From Amycolatopsis taiwanensis DSM 45107 (GTDB lineage: Bacteria; Actinomycetota; Actinomycetes; Mycobacteriales; Pseudonocardiaceae): 64,000 nucleotides of DNA. How positions within the stretch are numbered: the stretch's first letter is position 1; the number at the start of each line of letters is the position of its first letter. The DNA lies in contig NZ_JAFB01000029.1 in NCBI RefSeq assembly GCF_000519205.1, positions 1-64,000 on the forward strand, given 5' to 3'. Positions 8,409 to 15,656 of the stretch are shown here, one piece after another. Below the pieces are notes generated by a model. The model had not been told where the DNA came from. It did not search any database and saw nothing but the letters and a program-made list of their open reading frames with translations. The position numbers and the translations under genes are program-made.

Positions 8409-9191
8409 TCAATCCCACGAGAACCGCCAGTGGCGACGGTGCACCAGGCCACCGGCGTACTCGCGGAGGTTACCCGGTTGGCCGGAAAAACTGCGTACGC
8501 TGAACGCCCGATGTTCCGCGGCCAGCACCAGGGCCCGTCCCTGGCTGCGGGGCGGGGCCGCCACGGACAGTTCGAGCTCGTCGAAGCCGAGCACGATCAG
8601 GGTCGCGCCGAAGCGATCCTCCCAGCTGCGCAACACGGCCGAGATCGCTTCGACCCGGTCGGTGGACTTGAGCATGCCGGCCCAGCCGAGTACGGCCGGC
8701 ACGTCCGCCGGGCGCTGCGCCGGCACCAGGCCGAGCCGGTAGGTGCCGCGGCGCGCGAGGATGGAGCCCGTGTTGCCGGCTTCGGCGCGCGGGTCCACCC
8801 GTAACGACGATTTCCGTGCCAGCCCGGGAAAGTTGGCGCCGTACGGGCGCAGGCAGCCGACGCCCGCGGTGCAGCAGAACGGGTCCCACCAGCTGGCCAG
8901 CGTTTCCCCGACGTCCACCTCGTCGATCTTGTGCACGGCCGGGGCGAGCCGGCCCCGGTCGTCCAGCCAGCTCGCGCCATGGAGGAAGCGCGGGTCCTGC
9001 GGAATCAGTACCGGCCACAGCGCCGGTTCGGCCGGCTCGGCGCGGCGGGCGCGGTCGAACTCGGCGATGCGGTCACGGAACCAGCCCGGCTCCGGCAACG
9101 GCCCGTCGGACACCCAGATCGGGCCGTGCCAGCGGCCTGCCGGCAGATCCAGGCCCGGCAGTGCCTGCTGGGGCGAAGCAGCAATCGTCAT
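8409..9191 (-). CDS. DUF4253 domain protein
   Basis: A 260-residue cytosolic protein. The C-terminal half carries the DUF4253 signature: RVEAISAVLRSWEDRFGATL, then LGFDELELSVAAPP and ALVLAAEHRAF. The N-terminal half contains PVLIPQDPRF and two cysteines in WWDPFCCTAGVGC. The family function is unknown. ATG 9191 follows AGAGGT; the ten residues of the longer frame are not needed. It is the first gene of a two-gene unit with DUF72, whose ribosome-binding site overlaps this stop codon. Confidence 0.75.
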   Translation of the reverse strand: MTIAASPQQALPGLDLPAGRWHGPIWVSDGPLPEPGWFRDRIAEFDRARRAEPAEPALWPVLIPQDPRFLHGASWLDDRGRLAPAVHKIDEVDVGETLASWWDPFCCTAGVGCLRPYGANFPGLARKSSLRVDPRAEAGNTGSILARRGTYRLGLVPAQRPADVPAVLGWAGMLKSTDRVEAISAVLRSWEDRFGATLIVLGFDELELSVAAPPRSQGRALVLAAEHRAFSVRSFSGQPGNLREYAGGLVHRRHWRFSWD

Positions 9192-9287
9192 CTGTACCTC
9201 TCGTGGGTCCGGGGTCACCAACGAGTACGAACACTAGTTCGAGGGTACGACATTTTTGGCTTGCTCGCGCGCCGATACCGGCACCGT

Positions 9288-9411
9288 CGCGAGTCCCACC
9301 TTCCCGTCGTGTGAGTCCCACATTCCCGTCTACCGGAAGGTGGGACTCGCGCGACGGGAGTGTGGGACTCGCGCGACCGGAAGGTGGGACACGCGCGACG
9401 GGAGTGTGGGA
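9288..9411. repeat. Inverted array of 22-bp repeats at the 3' end of the helicase gene
   Basis: About two units of GCGAGTCCCACNTTCCCGTC (9288-9331) are followed by about four units in the opposite orientation (9335-9411, core GTGGGACTCGCGCGAC). The two halves can pair into a long hairpin with a very short loop at about 9332. It ends 2 bp from the helicase stop codon, so it may act as a terminator. Related arrays occur at 59527 and 60301. Confidence 0.8.
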
Positions 9412-9413
9412 GG

Positions 9414-11051
9414 TTAGAGGTAGGCCTCGGCGTCGCGGATGGTGTAGGCGTAGCCCTGCTCAGCGAGGAAGCGCTGGCGGTGGGCGGCGTAATCGGTGTC
9501 CAGTGTGTCCCGCGCGACGATCGAGTAGAAATGCGCCTGGCGGCCGTCCTCCTTCGGCCGCAGGAGCCGGCCGAGGCGCTGTGCCTCCTCCTGCCGGGAA
9601 CCGAACGTGCCGGAGACCTGGATCGCCACCGAGGCCTCCGGCAGGTCGATGGAGAAGTTGGCCACCTTGGACACCACCAGCCGGCCGATCTCGCCACGGC
9701 GGAACGCGTCGAACAGCGCTTCGCGCTCCTTGTTCGGGGTCGACCCCTGGATCACCGGCGCGTCCAGCTCGGCGCCCAGCTCGTCGAGCTGCTCCAGATA
9801 CGCGCCGATCACCAGCGTCGGCTCACCGGCGTGCTTGTCCACAATGGACCGGATGACCGGGGTCTTGGTCCGCGCCGTGGAGGCCAGCTTGTACTTCTCG
9901 TCGGGCTCGGCGGTGGCGTAGCGCAGGCGCTCGGCGTCGGTGAGCGTCACCCGCACCTCGATGCATTCGGCCGGCGCGATCCACCCCTGCGCCTCGATGT
10001 CCCGCCAGGGCACGTCGAACCGCTTGGGGCCGATCAGGGAGAAGACGTCACCCTCGCGGCCGTCCTCGCGCACCAGCGTCGCGGTGAGGCCGAGCCGGCG
10101 GCGGGACTGCAGGTCGGCCGTCATGCGGAACACCGGGGCGGGCAGCAGGTGAACCTCGTCGTAGACCACCAGGCCCCAGTCCCGCGAATCGAACAATTCC
10201 AGGTGCCGGTAGACGCCCTTGGTCTTGCGGGTGATCACCTGGTAGGTGGCGATCGTGACCGGGCGGATTTCCTTCTTCTCCCCGGAGTACTCGCCGATCT
10301 CCTCCTCGGTGAGCGAGGTCCTGGCCAGCAGTTCACGCTTCCACTGCCGCCCCGCCACCGTGTTGGTCACCAGGATCAACGTGGTCGCCTGCGCGCGAGC
10401 CATCGCGGCGGCGCCCACCAGCGTCTTGCCCGCGCCGCAGGGCAGCACCACCACGCCGGAGCCGCCGGCCCAGAACGCGTCCGCGGCCTGACGCTGATAG
10501 TCCCGCAGGGCCCAGCCGTTCTCCGCCAGCGAGATCGGGTGCGCTTCGCCGTCGACGTAGCCCGCGAGGTCCTCCGCCGGCCAGCCGGCCTTCAGCAGCG
10601 CCTGCTTGAGCCGGCCGCGCTCGGACGGGAACACGACCACGGTGTCGTCGTCGATCCGCGCGCCGAGCATCGGGTTGATCTTCTTGTTGCGCAACACCTC
10701 TTCCAGCACCGCGCGGTCGGTGGTGGCCATCACCAGGCCGTGGGCGGGATGGTTGGTGATCTGCAGGCGGCCGAACCGGCCCATCGTGTCGACGATGTCG
10801 ATCAGCAGCGGCTGCGGCACGGGGAAGCGCGAGTACCGGGTCAGCGCGTCGACGACCTGCTCGGCGTCGTGCCCGGCGGCGCGCGCGTTCCACAGTGCCA
10901 GCGGCGTGACCCGGTAGGTGTGCACGTGTTCGGGCGCGCGCTCCAGTTCGGCGAACGGCGCGATCGCGATCCGGGCGTCGTCCGCCAAGGCATGGTCGAC
11001 CTCGAGGAGGACGGTCTTGTCGGACTGGACGATCAATGGGCCATCGGTCAC
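9414..11051 (-). CDS. XPB/Ssl2-type DNA helicase
   Basis: A 545-residue superfamily 2 helicase of the bacterial XPB (ERCC3-like) group, an ATP-dependent 3'-5' DNA translocase thought to act in repair. An N-terminal XPB-like domain (to about 190) precedes motif I PCGAGKT, motif Ia LVTNTVAGRQWK, DEVH box VYDEVHLL, motif III LTATLVRED and motif VI EEAQRLGRLLRP. GTG 11051 has AAGGA 5 nt upstream and the product begins MTDGPLIVQSDKTVLLEVDH, as in homologs. In mycobacteria the gene lies beside the helicase-associated gene; here that partner is at 32529. A 22-bp repeat array follows the stop. Confidence 0.95.
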   Translation of the reverse strand: MTDGPLIVQSDKTVLLEVDHALADDARIAIAPFAELERAPEHVHTYRVTPLALWNARAAGHDAEQVVDALTRYSRFPVPQPLLIDIVDTMGRFGRLQITNHPAHGLVMATTDRAVLEEVLRNKKINPMLGARIDDDTVVVFPSERGRLKQALLKAGWPAEDLAGYVDGEAHPISLAENGWALRDYQRQAADAFWAGGSGVVVLPCGAGKTLVGAAAMARAQATTLILVTNTVAGRQWKRELLARTSLTEEEIGEYSGEKKEIRPVTIATYQVITRKTKGVYRHLELFDSRDWGLVVYDEVHLLPAPVFRMTADLQSRRRLGLTATLVREDGREGDVFSLIGPKRFDVPWRDIEAQGWIAPAECIEVRVTLTDAERLRYATAEPDEKYKLASTARTKTPVIRSIVDKHAGEPTLVIGAYLEQLDELGAELDAPVIQGSTPNKEREALFDAFRRGEIGRLVVSKVANFSIDLPEASVAIQVSGTFGSRQEEAQRLGRLLRPKEDGRQAHFYSIVARDTLDTDYAAHRQRFLAEQGYAYTIRDAEAYL

Positions 11052-11091
11052 GTCTTCCTTTATACGGCCCTCCCGACGGGTATGCGCGCGT

Positions 11092-11901
11092 TCAGGCCGA
11101 TGTCGCCGTACCGGCGAGATCGGCCAATTCCGCCGCCACGGTGGTGAGCTTGCCACGGATGCGGGCGACGGCGTCGCTGCCCAGTGGCACCCGCAACGGC
11201 GGATTGGCCCGTGCTGTGACGGCAACGATCTGGCCGGCCGCCCACGCCGGGTCACCCGCCGGTTCGTCGTCGACCTGATCGGCGAGCGTGTCGCTCGCCT
11301 GGTGATAGTCGTCGATGCAACGGCCGGCCTGCGCCGAACTGACCGATGCGAACTCGGTCTCGAACACCCCGGGTTCGACGATCGTGACCGTGATCCCCAA
11401 CGGCGCAAGCTCCTCACGCAACGCTTCGGCCAGTCCCTCGACCGCGAACTTGCTCGCCGCGTAGACGCCGAATCCCGCCCCGGAGGCGAACCCACCCATC
11501 GAACTCATCATCAGCACGTGACCCGACCGCTGGGCGCGCATCACCGGCAGCACCGCGTTCGTGACCGACAACACCCCGAAAACGTTGGTCTCGAACAGGG
11601 TCTTAGCCTCGCCGACAGAGGTTTCCTCGACGGCCCCGAAGAGTCCGCGCCCGGCATTGTTGACCAGCACATCGATCCGGCCGAACCGCTCGATCGCCGC
11701 GGCCACACTCGCCCGCACGGTGTCCGGATCGGTGACATCGAGGCGGCATCTGAGCAGCCGTTCCTCGTATCCGGGCAGCGCAGCGGCGATTTGCTCGGGA
11801 ACCCGGGCCGTGGCTACCACGGCGTCCCCTCGTGCAAGCACCGCGCCAACGAGCGCCGACCCCAACCCACGTGAGGCGCCGGTAACCAGCCAAATCCGCA
11901 T
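11092..11901 (-). CDS. Short-chain dehydrogenase/reductase
   Basis: A 269-residue classical SDR. The cofactor motif is TGASRGLG (residues 7-14), followed by LDVTDP, NNAGRG, the catalytic serine in MMSSMGG, and YAASK with the active-site tyrosine and lysine; VEPGVFETEF follows. ATG 11901 has an ideal GGAGGTGAA site. It is divergent from the TetR gene at 11957, a common arrangement in which TetR represses the SDR. The substrate is unknown; oxidation or reduction of an alcohol or carbonyl is expected. Confidence 0.92.
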   Translation of the reverse strand: MRIWLVTGASRGLGSALVGAVLARGDAVVATARVPEQIAAALPGYEERLLRCRLDVTDPDTVRASVAAAIERFGRIDVLVNNAGRGLFGAVEETSVGEAKTLFETNVFGVLSVTNAVLPVMRAQRSGHVLMMSSMGGFASGAGFGVYAASKFAVEGLAEALREELAPLGITVTIVEPGVFETEFASVSSAQAGRCIDDYHQASDTLADQVDDEPAGDPAWAAGQIVAVTARANPPLRVPLGSDAVARIRGKLTTVAAELADLAGTATSA

Positions 11902-11921
11902 TTCACCTCCCAAAGGTATAC

Positions 11922-11956
11922 TGAGTGCAAATTCGACCTGAGTGTAGCCTAGCCCG
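11922..11956 (+). promoter_or_regulatory. Divergent SDR/TetR promoter region, TetR gene probably leaderless
   Basis: TAGCCT at 11945-11950 fits a -10 box ending 6 nt before the GTG at 11957, so the transcript would start at or near the start codon; TGAGTG (11922-11927) is a weak -35 at 17 bp. TGAGTG occurs again at 11939-11944 as a direct repeat, a possible regulator half-site. There is no Shine-Dalgarno sequence before the GTG. Confidence 0.4.
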
Positions 11957-12595
11957 GTGAGCCTGCGTGAGCGGAAGAAACAGCGGACCCACGAGGCCAT
12001 CTCGAACGCGGCGATCGCCCTGTTCACCGATCGCGGGTTCGACCGGGTCTCGATCACCGAGATCGCGGAAGCCGCCGAGGTCTCGCGCCGCACGCTGTTC
12101 GCCTACTTCCGCACCAAGGAAGACCTGGTGATCCACCGGTTCTCCGACCACGAGACCGAAGCCGGCGACGTGGTCCGGACCCGGCCGGAGGGGCAGTCTC
12201 CGCTGGCGGCGCTGCGTGCGCATTTCCTCGACGGGCTGCGTCGCCGTGATCCGATAACCGGCCTGAACGACGTGCCGGAGATCCTCGCCCTGTACCGGAT
12301 GATCTTCGATACGCCCTCCCTCACGGCCCGCATCCTGCAGTTCAACGAAGGTGCCGAACACGCACTGGCGCGGGAATTGACCGGCACGAACGGCTTCCCG
12401 CCACGCATCGCGCGTCTTGCCGCCGCACAGATCGTCGCCGTGCAGTGGACGCTCGCCCGCGACAACCACGAGATGATCGCGGAAGGAATGTCCGCCGAGG
12501 ATGCCTACCCGGCCGCGGTGGCGGCCGCGGAACTGGGATTTTCCCTCTTGGAGACCGGGCTTCCGGCCGGGTCGGGCAAGGCTCCCCAGGTGTAA
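11957..12595 (+). CDS. TetR family regulator divergent from an SDR gene
   Basis: A 212-residue TetR protein. The DNA-binding domain is at residues 8-55: KKQRTHEAISNAAIALFTDR and VSITEIAEAAEVSRRTLFAYF. The C-terminal domain (LAALRAHFLDGL ... ARDNHEMIAEGMSAEDAYP) resembles TetR_C_17-like actinobacterial regulators. The start is GTG 11957, probably leaderless. Its likely target is the adjacent SDR gene; the ligand is unknown. Confidence 0.88.
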   Translation: MSLRERKKQRTHEAISNAAIALFTDRGFDRVSITEIAEAAEVSRRTLFAYFRTKEDLVIHRFSDHETEAGDVVRTRPEGQSPLAALRAHFLDGLRRRDPITGLNDVPEILALYRMIFDTPSLTARILQFNEGAEHALARELTGTNGFPPRIARLAAAQIVAVQWTLARDNHEMIAEGMSAEDAYPAAVAAAELGFSLLETGLPAGSGKAPQV

Positions 12596-12607
12596 CGAGG
12601 GCAGCGC

Positions 12608-13174
12608 TCAGCGTTCGACGCGATACCAAACGTTGGTCGCCAGGGGCGCGTGGGAGACGGCGATGCGTTCGAGGGCGACGGTGTTGCCGCCAGGGTGGTC
12701 GAACAGGCGTACGCCGTCGCCCAGCAGCACGGGCGCGATGAGAACGAGTATCTCGTCGAGCAGGCCGGCTTCGAGGCATTGCCGCCCGATGCTGGCGCCC
12801 AGGACGTTCACGTATTTCTTCGTGCCCGCCGCGGATTTGGCGGCACTGACCGCCTCCGCGAGATCATCGATGAAGCGCACCCCCTCGGGCGGATCGGCCG
12901 GGGGACGGTGGGTGAGCACGATCTGGGGCCCGTGCCATTGCCCGCTGAACGCGCCTTCCTTGTCGGTGCCGCGGTTCGGGTCATCCCCGGTGAAGGTGCG
13001 GGCGCCGACCAACAGGGCGCCGATGTCGTCGACCAGTTCGTCCGCCACGGGATTCGGGCCGAGATACCGGGTCATCCACGACTGGTCCCCGCCCGGCCCG
13101 GCGATGAAACCGTCCAGCGACATCGTCGCCGAGTACAGCAAACGCGGCCCCGAGCCTGAAGTTGTCTCGATCAT
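12608..13174 (-). CDS. Dihydrofolate reductase-like protein (RibD C-terminal family)
   Basis: A 188-residue protein of the DHFR/RibD-C superfamily found as stand-alone genes in actinobacteria. Visible features are YSATMSLDGFIAGPGGD near the N-terminus, LLVGARTFTGDD, VLTHRPP, VNVLGASIGRQCLEAGLLDE and PVLLGDGVRLFD. These use NADPH, but real substrates are mostly unknown; it is not the housekeeping folA type. ATG 13174 (MIETTSGSGPRLLYSATM) is chosen over an upstream GTG at 13198. It converges on the TetR gene, and palindromic repeats lie upstream. Confidence 0.85.
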   Translation of the reverse strand: MIETTSGSGPRLLYSATMSLDGFIAGPGGDQSWMTRYLGPNPVADELVDDIGALLVGARTFTGDDPNRGTDKEGAFSGQWHGPQIVLTHRPPADPPEGVRFIDDLAEAVSAAKSAAGTKKYVNVLGASIGRQCLEAGLLDEILVLIAPVLLGDGVRLFDHPGGNTVALERIAVSHAPLATNVWYRVER

Positions 13175-13212
13175 TGGTCCACTCCCGTCTTCGTGCACCC
13201 GGATGGGCGCTA

Positions 13213-13328
13213 CTCTGCTTTGCGGGGGCTCCGCCCCGACACCCCGACTGGGGGCAAGCCCCCAGACGCTCTGCTTTGCGGGGGCTCCGCCCCCACACCC
13301 CCAACTGGGGGCAAGCCCCCAGACCCCC
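13213..13328. repeat. Two tandem 56-bp units carrying the CTGGGGGCAAGCCCCCAG palindrome
   Basis: The unit begins CTCTGCTTTGCGGGGGCTCC and occurs at 13213-13268 and 13269-13328. Each contains GGGGGCTCCGCCCC and an 18-bp perfect palindrome (13248-13265 and 13305-13322). The array lies downstream of the ECF sigma gene, which reads toward it from the right on the minus strand, and upstream of the DHFR-like gene. It resembles a REP-like or terminator element. Further copies of the palindrome core are at 15609 and 36721. Confidence 0.85.
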
Positions 13329-13375
13329 TTTGATTCAGACGAGCGAGGCGGGCGAACTCATCGGTCGAGGTTTCC

Positions 13376-14401
13376 CTAGCCGGCTGGAAGGGCTTCTGGG
13401 AGCGCGAAGCGGGCGAACAGGTTCGGGTCCATGAACGAGGTCATCTCGGTCAGACCCGCGGGTTCGACCTGCAGGACACTGATCCCCACCGCCTCGAACG
13501 GCGCTGAGGTGGGCGCGTCGATCCGACGACGGTAGAGCGCGACGGCCGGCCCGCGGTTGGCCCGCGTCGCCAGCACCTTGAACCCGCCGAAGAGGTCAAA
13601 CCCACGGGCGAGGGTGGTGTGCAGGGTGTCTCGTCCCTCGTACCACATCGGGTAGGGCGGCATCGAGCCTCGCGCGTCCGCCACCAGCAGTTCCGCGATC
13701 GCGGTCGCGTCCGCGCGTTCCAGGGCGGCCATGAACCGGGCGAGAACCTCCCGTTCCCGGGCGGGTGAGGCGACGGGCCGCGACCAGTCCGTCCGGTTCC
13801 GGCCAAGCCGTGTCCTGAGTGTCGCCCGGGCGCGCTGCAGCGCGCTGTTGGTGGCCGGCACGCTGGTGTCGAGGGCACTCGCCACTTCGGCCGACGACCA
13901 ACCCAGCACGTCACGCAGCACCAGCACCGCGCGCTGCCGTGCCGGCAACGTCTGTAGCGTGGCCACGAACGTCAGCTCGATCGTCTCCCTGGCCACGACC
14001 GCGGCATCGGGCCCCTGCTCGGACGGAGCGATCGGCTCCAACAACCGGTCGGGAAAGGGTTGCAGCCACACCGGTTCCGCCACCGGCGGCAGCTGGACAT
14101 CCGGATCAGCGGGCCGGGACAGCTCGTACGGCAGTGCCCGGCGACGGCGATACGCGAGCACGTCCAGACAGGCGTTGGTCGCGATCCGGTACAACCACAC
14201 CCGCACCGTCGAGGCGCCCGAGAACCCGGCACGACTTCGCCACGCCCGCAGGAACGTTTCCTGTACCAGGTCTTCGGCATCCTCCAGCGACCCGAGCATC
14301 CGATAGCAATGCGCCCGCAACTCGCGGCGATGCCGCTCGACCAACGTCGTGAACGCGACTTCGTCACCGCGGTTCATCGCGCCGGCTGCGAGCTCGTCCA
14401 T
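13376..14401 (-). CDS. ECF RNA polymerase sigma factor with SnoaL-like C-terminal domain
   Basis: A 341-residue sigma-70 family factor. Region 2 is at about residues 10-80 (FTTLVERHRRELRAHCYRML, EDLVQETFLRAWR), region 4 at about 135-190 (LQTLPARQRAVLVLRDVLG, ASALDTSVPATNSALQRARA), and an NTF2/SnoaL-like domain fills 205-335 (FMAALERADATAIAELLVAD). This is the TIGR02960-type (SigX5/ECF-SnoaL) layout, in which the C-terminal domain modulates activity instead of a separate anti-sigma factor; none is adjacent. ATG 14401 lies close behind GGAGGG; GTG 14416 is the alternative. Confidence 0.92.
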   Translation of the reverse strand: MDELAAGAMNRGDEVAFTTLVERHRRELRAHCYRMLGSLEDAEDLVQETFLRAWRSRAGFSGASTVRVWLYRIATNACLDVLAYRRRRALPYELSRPADPDVQLPPVAEPVWLQPFPDRLLEPIAPSEQGPDAAVVARETIELTFVATLQTLPARQRAVLVLRDVLGWSSAEVASALDTSVPATNSALQRARATLRTRLGRNRTDWSRPVASPAREREVLARFMAALERADATAIAELLVADARGSMPPYPMWYEGRDTLHTTLARGFDLFGGFKVLATRANRGPAVALYRRRIDAPTSAPFEAVGISVLQVEPAGLTEMTSFMDPNLFARFALPEALPAG

Positions 14402-14497
14402 GTCCCTCCGACACACGCCCGGAACACACCTGGTGTGAAGCGTAGAAAAGCCGGGCGGGGCCGTCTTCTCCGATCTTGCGGGATCGGCCGCTGCCGG

Positions 14498-15460
14498 TCA
14501 GGGAACGGGCTTGGGCAGCAGCGACTGCACGTCGAGGCGGTCGGCCAGCATGCCCGAGCTGTGCATGAGATCGGCGACCCGCTGCAGCCGGGTCCCGGAC
14601 AGCGACGTCGGATACTCGCCGAGCGCGACCTGATCAGCGGTCGCGTCGTCGATCCCGGCGAGCTGGGGCAGGGCCCGCCGGATCACGGTCGGATCGGACG
14701 CGCGTTGCTGGCCGGCGGTGAGCACCTGCCGGAAAAGGGCCAGGGTGCGCGGATTGACCTGGGCGAACAGCCCGCTGGACGCGTAGCCGGTCATCGGGAG
14801 GTTCATCATCGCGCCGTGCGAGGAGTCGGCGAGGATGCGGGCGCCGAGACTCTGCTGCGCCTGGGTGATGAACCATTCGATCATCAGTGCCGCGTCCACG
14901 GAGCCGTCCCGCAGGGCGGCTTGCATCCCTTCGAACGGGTACTGCACGAACCTGATCCGGTCGGGGTCGCCACCGGCGGCCGCGAACATCGAGCGCACGG
15001 CGAGCACGCTCAGCCCGTTGAGCTCGTCGACGGCGATTCTCGGCGATTTCTTCGCGGTGAGTTTGGTGTAGGGGGAATCGGGAAGGGTCACCAGCGCCAT
15101 CGTGAACGGCGCAGAGGTGTAAGCCTCCGCCTGGAACTGCAGCGCGGTACCGGAGGCGGCGGCGGTGAAGAAGGCGACGTCTGTCGCGAAGGCCACGTCG
15201 ACGTTGCCGCTGGCCAGCCCGCGCAGGGCGTCCGCATCGGACTTCAGTGGCACGAGCTCGATGTGCAGACCGGCTCGCGTGAACGAGCCGTCGGCGACCG
15301 CGATCCGCAGGGGCGCGGTGTCGATCCGATTTCCGACGCCGACGCGCAGAGTCGAGCGTTCGGGGACGATCCGGTCGCCGGCCTTGGGCGATGCGGCCAG
15401 GTAATTGCAGCCGGTAACCAGACAAAAGGTAGCGACCAGTAAGATCGCCACCCCTCGCAT
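14498..15460 (-). CDS. NMT1/SsuA-type substrate-binding lipoprotein without its own permease
   Basis: A 320-residue lipoprotein: MRGVAILLVATFCLVTGC gives a signal peptide with lipobox LVTGC. The mature part has the periplasmic-binding type 2 fold of nitrate/sulfonate/thiamine-precursor binding proteins (LRIAVADGSFTRAGLHIELV, ALRGLASGNVDVAFATDVAFF, FVQYPFEGMQAALRDGSVDA). Its end, YPTSLSGTRLQRVADLM, closely matches the binding protein at 18339 (YPTSLNATQLQRVITLM), so they are paralogs. No permease or ATPase gene accompanies it. It is divergent from the NIT-domain kinase at 15657, suggesting it feeds a ligand to that sensor or shares the transporter at 19425-20950; both are inferences. Confidence 0.88.
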   Translation of the reverse strand: MRGVAILLVATFCLVTGCNYLAASPKAGDRIVPERSTLRVGVGNRIDTAPLRIAVADGSFTRAGLHIELVPLKSDADALRGLASGNVDVAFATDVAFFTAAASGTALQFQAEAYTSAPFTMALVTLPDSPYTKLTAKKSPRIAVDELNGLSVLAVRSMFAAAGGDPDRIRFVQYPFEGMQAALRDGSVDAALMIEWFITQAQQSLGARILADSSHGAMMNLPMTGYASSGLFAQVNPRTLALFRQVLTAGQQRASDPTVIRRALPQLAGIDDATADQVALGEYPTSLSGTRLQRVADLMHSSGMLADRLDVQSLLPKPVP

Positions 15461-15545
15461 CACGCGCCCCCTGCCGAGCGGACGGAAGAATTCAACCTGG
15501 GTAAAGCTTAGGAGCCCGATGCCAATACCATCGGCGATGGACCGC

Positions 15546-15627
15546 AGCCGTGCCACGTTCCAGCACGGCTCTAGTAGGTTAGCGACTCGTCGCCGGTGAC
15601 CATCCGTACTGGGGGGCAAGCCCCCAG
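15546..15627. repeat. Two hairpins in the intergenic region before the NIT kinase
   Basis: AGCCGTGC (15546-15553) pairs with GCACGGCT (15563-15570). A G/C palindrome, CTGGGGGGCAAGCCCCCAG (15609-15627), lies 17 bp before the kinase ribosome-binding site. The second is a copy of the palindrome found twice at 13.2 kb. In this 5' region they may limit read-through or shape translation. Confidence 0.6.
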
Positions 15628-15656
15628 CCGCCCCTGAAGCCAGAGAAGGAACCGAG

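Noticed and set aside
9287-9415. CRISPR array (22-bp repeats)
   Set aside because: Units are contiguous without spacers of constant length, the halves are inverted, and no cas genes are present.
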